Source: Ignavibacteria bacterium (lineage in GTDB: Bacteria > Bacteroidota > Ignavibacteria > Ignavibacteriales > Ignavibacteriaceae). Taken from it: a stretch of 8,038 nt of DNA. Positions 6,226 through 8,038 of this stretch are shown piece by piece. Made by a program: the position numbers and the translations under genes. The stretch spans positions 1-8,038 of the forward strand of contig JAOTUT010000054.1 of assembly GCA_029863735.1 (NCBI GenBank), given 5' to 3'. Numbering within the stretch: the stretch's first letter is position 1; the number at the start of each line of letters is the position of its first letter. The notes under the pieces are model-generated. The model saw nothing but the letters and a program-made list of their open reading frames with translations. It had not been told where the DNA came from and searched no databases.

Positions 6226-6255
6226 AAAGCCCTCAGAATATGAGGGTTTTTTTTT
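6226..6255 (+). terminator. Rho-independent terminator after the DUF4397 gene
   Basis: CCCTCA (6230-6235), loop GAATA, TGAGGG (6241-6246), followed by nine Ts (6247-6255). The stem can be extended by A:T and G:T pairs between AAAG (6226-6229) and the first Ts. It lies 24 nt after the stop codon at 6199-6201. Confidence 0.9.
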
Positions 6256-6331
6256 ATATTCTGTTACAATCTCATAACCACACTTGATTCTGGTTTAAAA
6301 AATATTAGATTGTATCTTGAAATTAAATAAT

Positions 6332-6413
6332 ACCAGAGAATATACATTTCTCAATTTCCTCCAGCTTTTTATTGATACTTCTCTGGTTCTAATAATAATC
6401 GAATATAGGAGGA
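6332..6413 (+). promoter_or_regulatory. Leader with inverted repeat and an anti-Shine-Dalgarno loop sequence
   Basis: ACCAGAGAA (6332-6340) and TTCTCTGGT (6379-6387) form a perfect 9-bp inverted repeat with a 38-nt loop, just upstream of the lipoprotein gene. The loop contains TCCTCC (6357-6362), exactly complementary to the ribosome binding site GGAGGA (6408-6413). If the transcript starts upstream of 6332, the loop could pair with the ribosome binding site as a pseudoknot. No transcription start is known, so regulation is a hypothesis. Confidence 0.35.
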
Positions 6414-6417
6414 CGGC

Positions 6418-6915
6418 ATGAAATTATTTTATTCAATTTTAGTTTCATTTGCTCTTGCTTTTCTAATATCTTGCACGGGTGAAACCCAGTTTGATATGGA
6501 AGCTGAAAGAACTGAAGTTATGCAAGTATTAGAAAATTTTAATAAGGCTCACGAGGATAGAGATCTTGACTTACTCATGACTTGTTTTTCTGACGAACCA
6601 GATATCCTAATACTTGGAACAGATGAGGATGAATTATGGGTTGATAAAGTTTCGATGGCTGAAAGCCAGAAAAGAGCGTATGAGACCTTCAACACTGTTA
6701 AACTTTCTGTCCGGGATAAAATTTTAAGGATGTATAAAAACGGCGGCCAAGCCTGGTTCTATATGAAAGTCAATTGGTATGTAGAAGCTGGAGGTGATCA
6801 ATTTACTTTTGATGGAATAAGAACAACGGGCGTATTGGAAAAAGAAAATGGCCAATGGAAGATTGTCCAAATTCATACCTCAATGCCAGTTAAAGGACAA
6901 GCAGTTAGGTACTAA
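6418..6915 (+). CDS. Lipoprotein with SnoaL/NTF2-like (DUF4440-type) domain
   Basis: A 165-residue envelope protein. Residues 1-19 form a lipoprotein signal with the lipobox LISC, so Cys19 would be lipidated and the protein anchored to a membrane. Residues about 28-158 match the NTF2-like pattern: a leading helix (EVMQVLENFNKAHEDRDLDLLMTCFSDEPDILILG), then strands with WFYMKVNWYVEAGG, FDGIRTTGVLEKENGQWKIVQIHTSMP. This cone-shaped alpha+beta fold is used by small ligand-binding or catalytic proteins such as SnoaL-like and DUF4440 members. No specific catalytic residues can be assigned, and the ligand is unknown. The AGGAGG at 6407-6412 is strong, 5 nt from the ATG. The gene stands alone between the upstream terminator and the next gene, 190 nt downstream. 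Confidence 0.85.
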   Translation: MKLFYSILVSFALAFLISCTGETQFDMEAERTEVMQVLENFNKAHEDRDLDLLMTCFSDEPDILILGTDEDELWVDKVSMAESQKRAYETFNTVKLSVRDKILRMYKNGGQAWFYMKVNWYVEAGGDQFTFDGIRTTGVLEKENGQWKIVQIHTSMPVKGQAVRY

Positions 6916-6979
6916 TTAGTTATTGGATTTTTTATATTTTCAATTATAACTGGAAAACTGATCTTTCTCTTACCATTAA

Positions 6980-7011
6980 TTGATACATTTTTGACATTCA
7001 TCGTAAGTTTG
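6980..7011 (+). promoter_or_regulatory. Candidate Bacteroidota-type promoter upstream of the dihydrolipoyl dehydrogenase gene
   Basis: TAAGTTTG at 7004-7011 matches the Bacteroidota -7 consensus TAnnTTTG. A TTG at 6980-6982 lies 21 nt upstream, within the usual -33 spacing. It sits about 95 nt before the ATG at 7106. A short inverted repeat, TGACT-AGCA-AGTCA (7010-7023), overlaps the expected start region. A chance match in AT-rich DNA is quite possible, and this lineage's promoter consensus is assumed. The rest of the 190-nt gap holds nothing else I can support. Confidence 0.3.
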
Positions 7012-7105
7012 ACTAGCAAGTCAGAATTTACCTCTTTGTATTTTCTTTTAACTCTTCACCTACTTATATTTGCCTCAAATTTAAGAAACAATAAATCCAT
7101 AACTT

Positions 7106-8038
7106 ATGCAAAAACAATATGATATAGCACTATTAGGCGGAGGTCCTGGCGGCTATGTTGCTGCAATCCGTGCTGGTCAGCTTGGATTTAAAACGGTGGT
7201 TATCGATAAAGATAACCTTGGCGGTATCTGCCTGAACTGGGGATGTATTCCCACTAAATCTTTGCTAAAGAATGCTGAGATATATGATAATCTAAATAAC
7301 CACGGTGAGGATTTCGGAATTAAAGTTACCGGATTGGAGTTTGATTTTAATCGTATTATTAAAAGAAGTCGTGATATTTCAGAGCGAATTTCTAAAAATG
7401 TGGAAATGCTGATTAAGAAAAATAAAATTGATCGGATTAGAGGATTTGGAAAGCTTACATCAAATAAAACGATTGAGATTTTTGATGAAAAAGGAAAAGT
7501 GATTGATTCAATAAAAGCGGAAAAAATTATTATCGCTACCGGTGCACGCCCTCGCTCTATTCCGGCAATCCCAGTTGACAAAAAAAATATTATCACAAGT
7601 ACTGAAGCAATGATTCTGGAAAAGCAGCCAAAGGATTTGATTGTTATTGGTGCCGGTGCAATTGGAGTTGAGTTTGCTTATTTCTATTCTACTCTTGGGA
7701 CTAAGGTTACAATTGTTGAAATGCTGAAGCACATCCTGCCGATTGAGGATGAGGAAGTGTCAATCGCATTGGAGAAAAATTTTAAGAAGAGAGGAATTGA
7801 TATCCTGACCAATGCTGTTGTTGAAAAAGCAGAAGTGAAAGGCAACAAAGTAAGTGTCATAATAAATGTTAATGGGGAAAAGAAAATTCTGACTGCTGAA
7901 AAAGTTCTGAATGCGATCGGAGTTGTTGGAAATGTTGAGGGAATTGGTTTGGAAGAGCTTGGTGTGCAAATAGAGAAAAATCATATCAAGGTAAACAAAG
8001 AAGCTTATGAAACTAATATAAAAGATATTTTTGCTATT
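7106..8038 (+). CDS. lpdA: Dihydrolipoyl dehydrogenase (E3), 3' end outside the window
   Basis: The frame stays open for 311 codons to the last base, about two thirds of the usual ~465. It encodes the flavoprotein E3, which reoxidises dihydrolipoyl groups of pyruvate/2-oxoacid dehydrogenase complexes (or the glycine cleavage system) with NAD+. The FAD-binding motif GGGPGG is at residues 11-16. The redox-active disulfide is Cys42/Cys47 in GGICLNWGCIPTKS. ATGARPR is at 144-150. The NAD-binding motif GAGAIGVEFAYFYSTLG is at 182-198, followed by the acidic Glu205 that suits NAD. The sequence ends in NIKDIFAI, just before the expected GD of the second FAD motif. The C-terminal dimerisation domain with its His-Glu pair lies beyond the window. 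The ATG has no clear Shine-Dalgarno sequence, but the start gives the normal family N-terminus (MQKQYDIALLGGGPGG). Which complex it serves cannot be told here. Confidence 0.93.
   Translation, partial: MQKQYDIALLGGGPGGYVAAIRAGQLGFKTVVIDKDNLGGICLNWGCIPTKSLLKNAEIYDNLNNHGEDFGIKVTGLEFDFNRIIKRSRDISERISKNVEMLIKKNKIDRIRGFGKLTSNKTIEIFDEKGKVIDSIKAEKIIIATGARPRSIPAIPVDKKNIITSTEAMILEKQPKDLIVIGAGAIGVEFAYFYSTLGTKVTIVEMLKHILPIEDEEVSIALEKNFKKRGIDILTNAVVEKAEVKGNKVSVIINVNGEKKILTAEKVLNAIGVVGNVEGIGLEELGVQIEKNHIKVNKEAYETNIKDIFAI

Noticed and set aside
7177..7984. Minus-strand open frames opposite the dihydrolipoyl dehydrogenase gene (7177-7596, 7508-7732, 7760-7984)
   Set aside because: They lie antisense to a clearly conserved coding frame and their translations resemble no family. 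They are shadows of that gene.

Overview
This is an AT-rich bacterial window carrying genes typical of the Bacteroidota/Chlorobi-Ignavibacteria lineage. The strongest clue is the C-terminus of the large protein at 3670-6201. It has an NYPNPFNPSTTIKFSVP-type type IX secretion (Por) sorting domain, a hallmark of Ignavibacteria and relatives. Signal peptides ending in A-Q and a TAnnTTTG-like promoter candidate fit this. The assignment to Ignavibacteria is inference from sequence style, not a database result.

Layout. (1) 37-1798, plus strand: a medium-chain (zinc-free) quinone-oxidoreductase-like dehydrogenase with a TTG start. A periplasmic SIMPL/DUF541 protein follows 27 nt later; its reading frame is broken by one base in a G5 run at 1655-1659. 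(2) 1814-2128, minus strand, convergent: a carboxymuconolactone-decarboxylase-family gene interrupted by an in-frame TAA at its tenth codon. (3) 2187-2418: a cluster of palindromic repeats. Four stem-loops share the ends TGTCATTCC...GGAATC, are arranged in alternating orientation as two inverted pairs, and have compensatory stem changes. A different palindrome lies between the pairs. (4) 2426-3481, minus strand: a polytopic membrane protein of unknown function. (5) 3670-6201, plus strand: an exported 843-residue protein of three tandem DUF4397-type repeats plus the sorting domain, ending in a strong rho-independent terminator. (6) 6418-6915, plus strand: a small lipoprotein with an NTF2/SnoaL-like fold. 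Its 5' leader holds a 9-bp inverted repeat with an anti-Shine-Dalgarno sequence in the loop. (7) 7106-8038, plus strand: the first 311 codons of a dihydrolipoyl dehydrogenase, cut off by the window end.

The genes do not form one pathway. They look like a chromosomal stretch of mostly single-gene units: envelope or secreted proteins (SIMPL, membrane protein, DUF4397 protein, lipoprotein) and redox enzymes (MDR dehydrogenase, dihydrolipoyl dehydrogenase). I found no defence system, CRISPR array, tRNA, rRNA or transposase. The observations most worth following are the covarying palindromic repeats, the two adjacent broken genes, the locally replaced Trp-rich patch in the third DUF4397 repeat, and the possible SD-sequestering leader.
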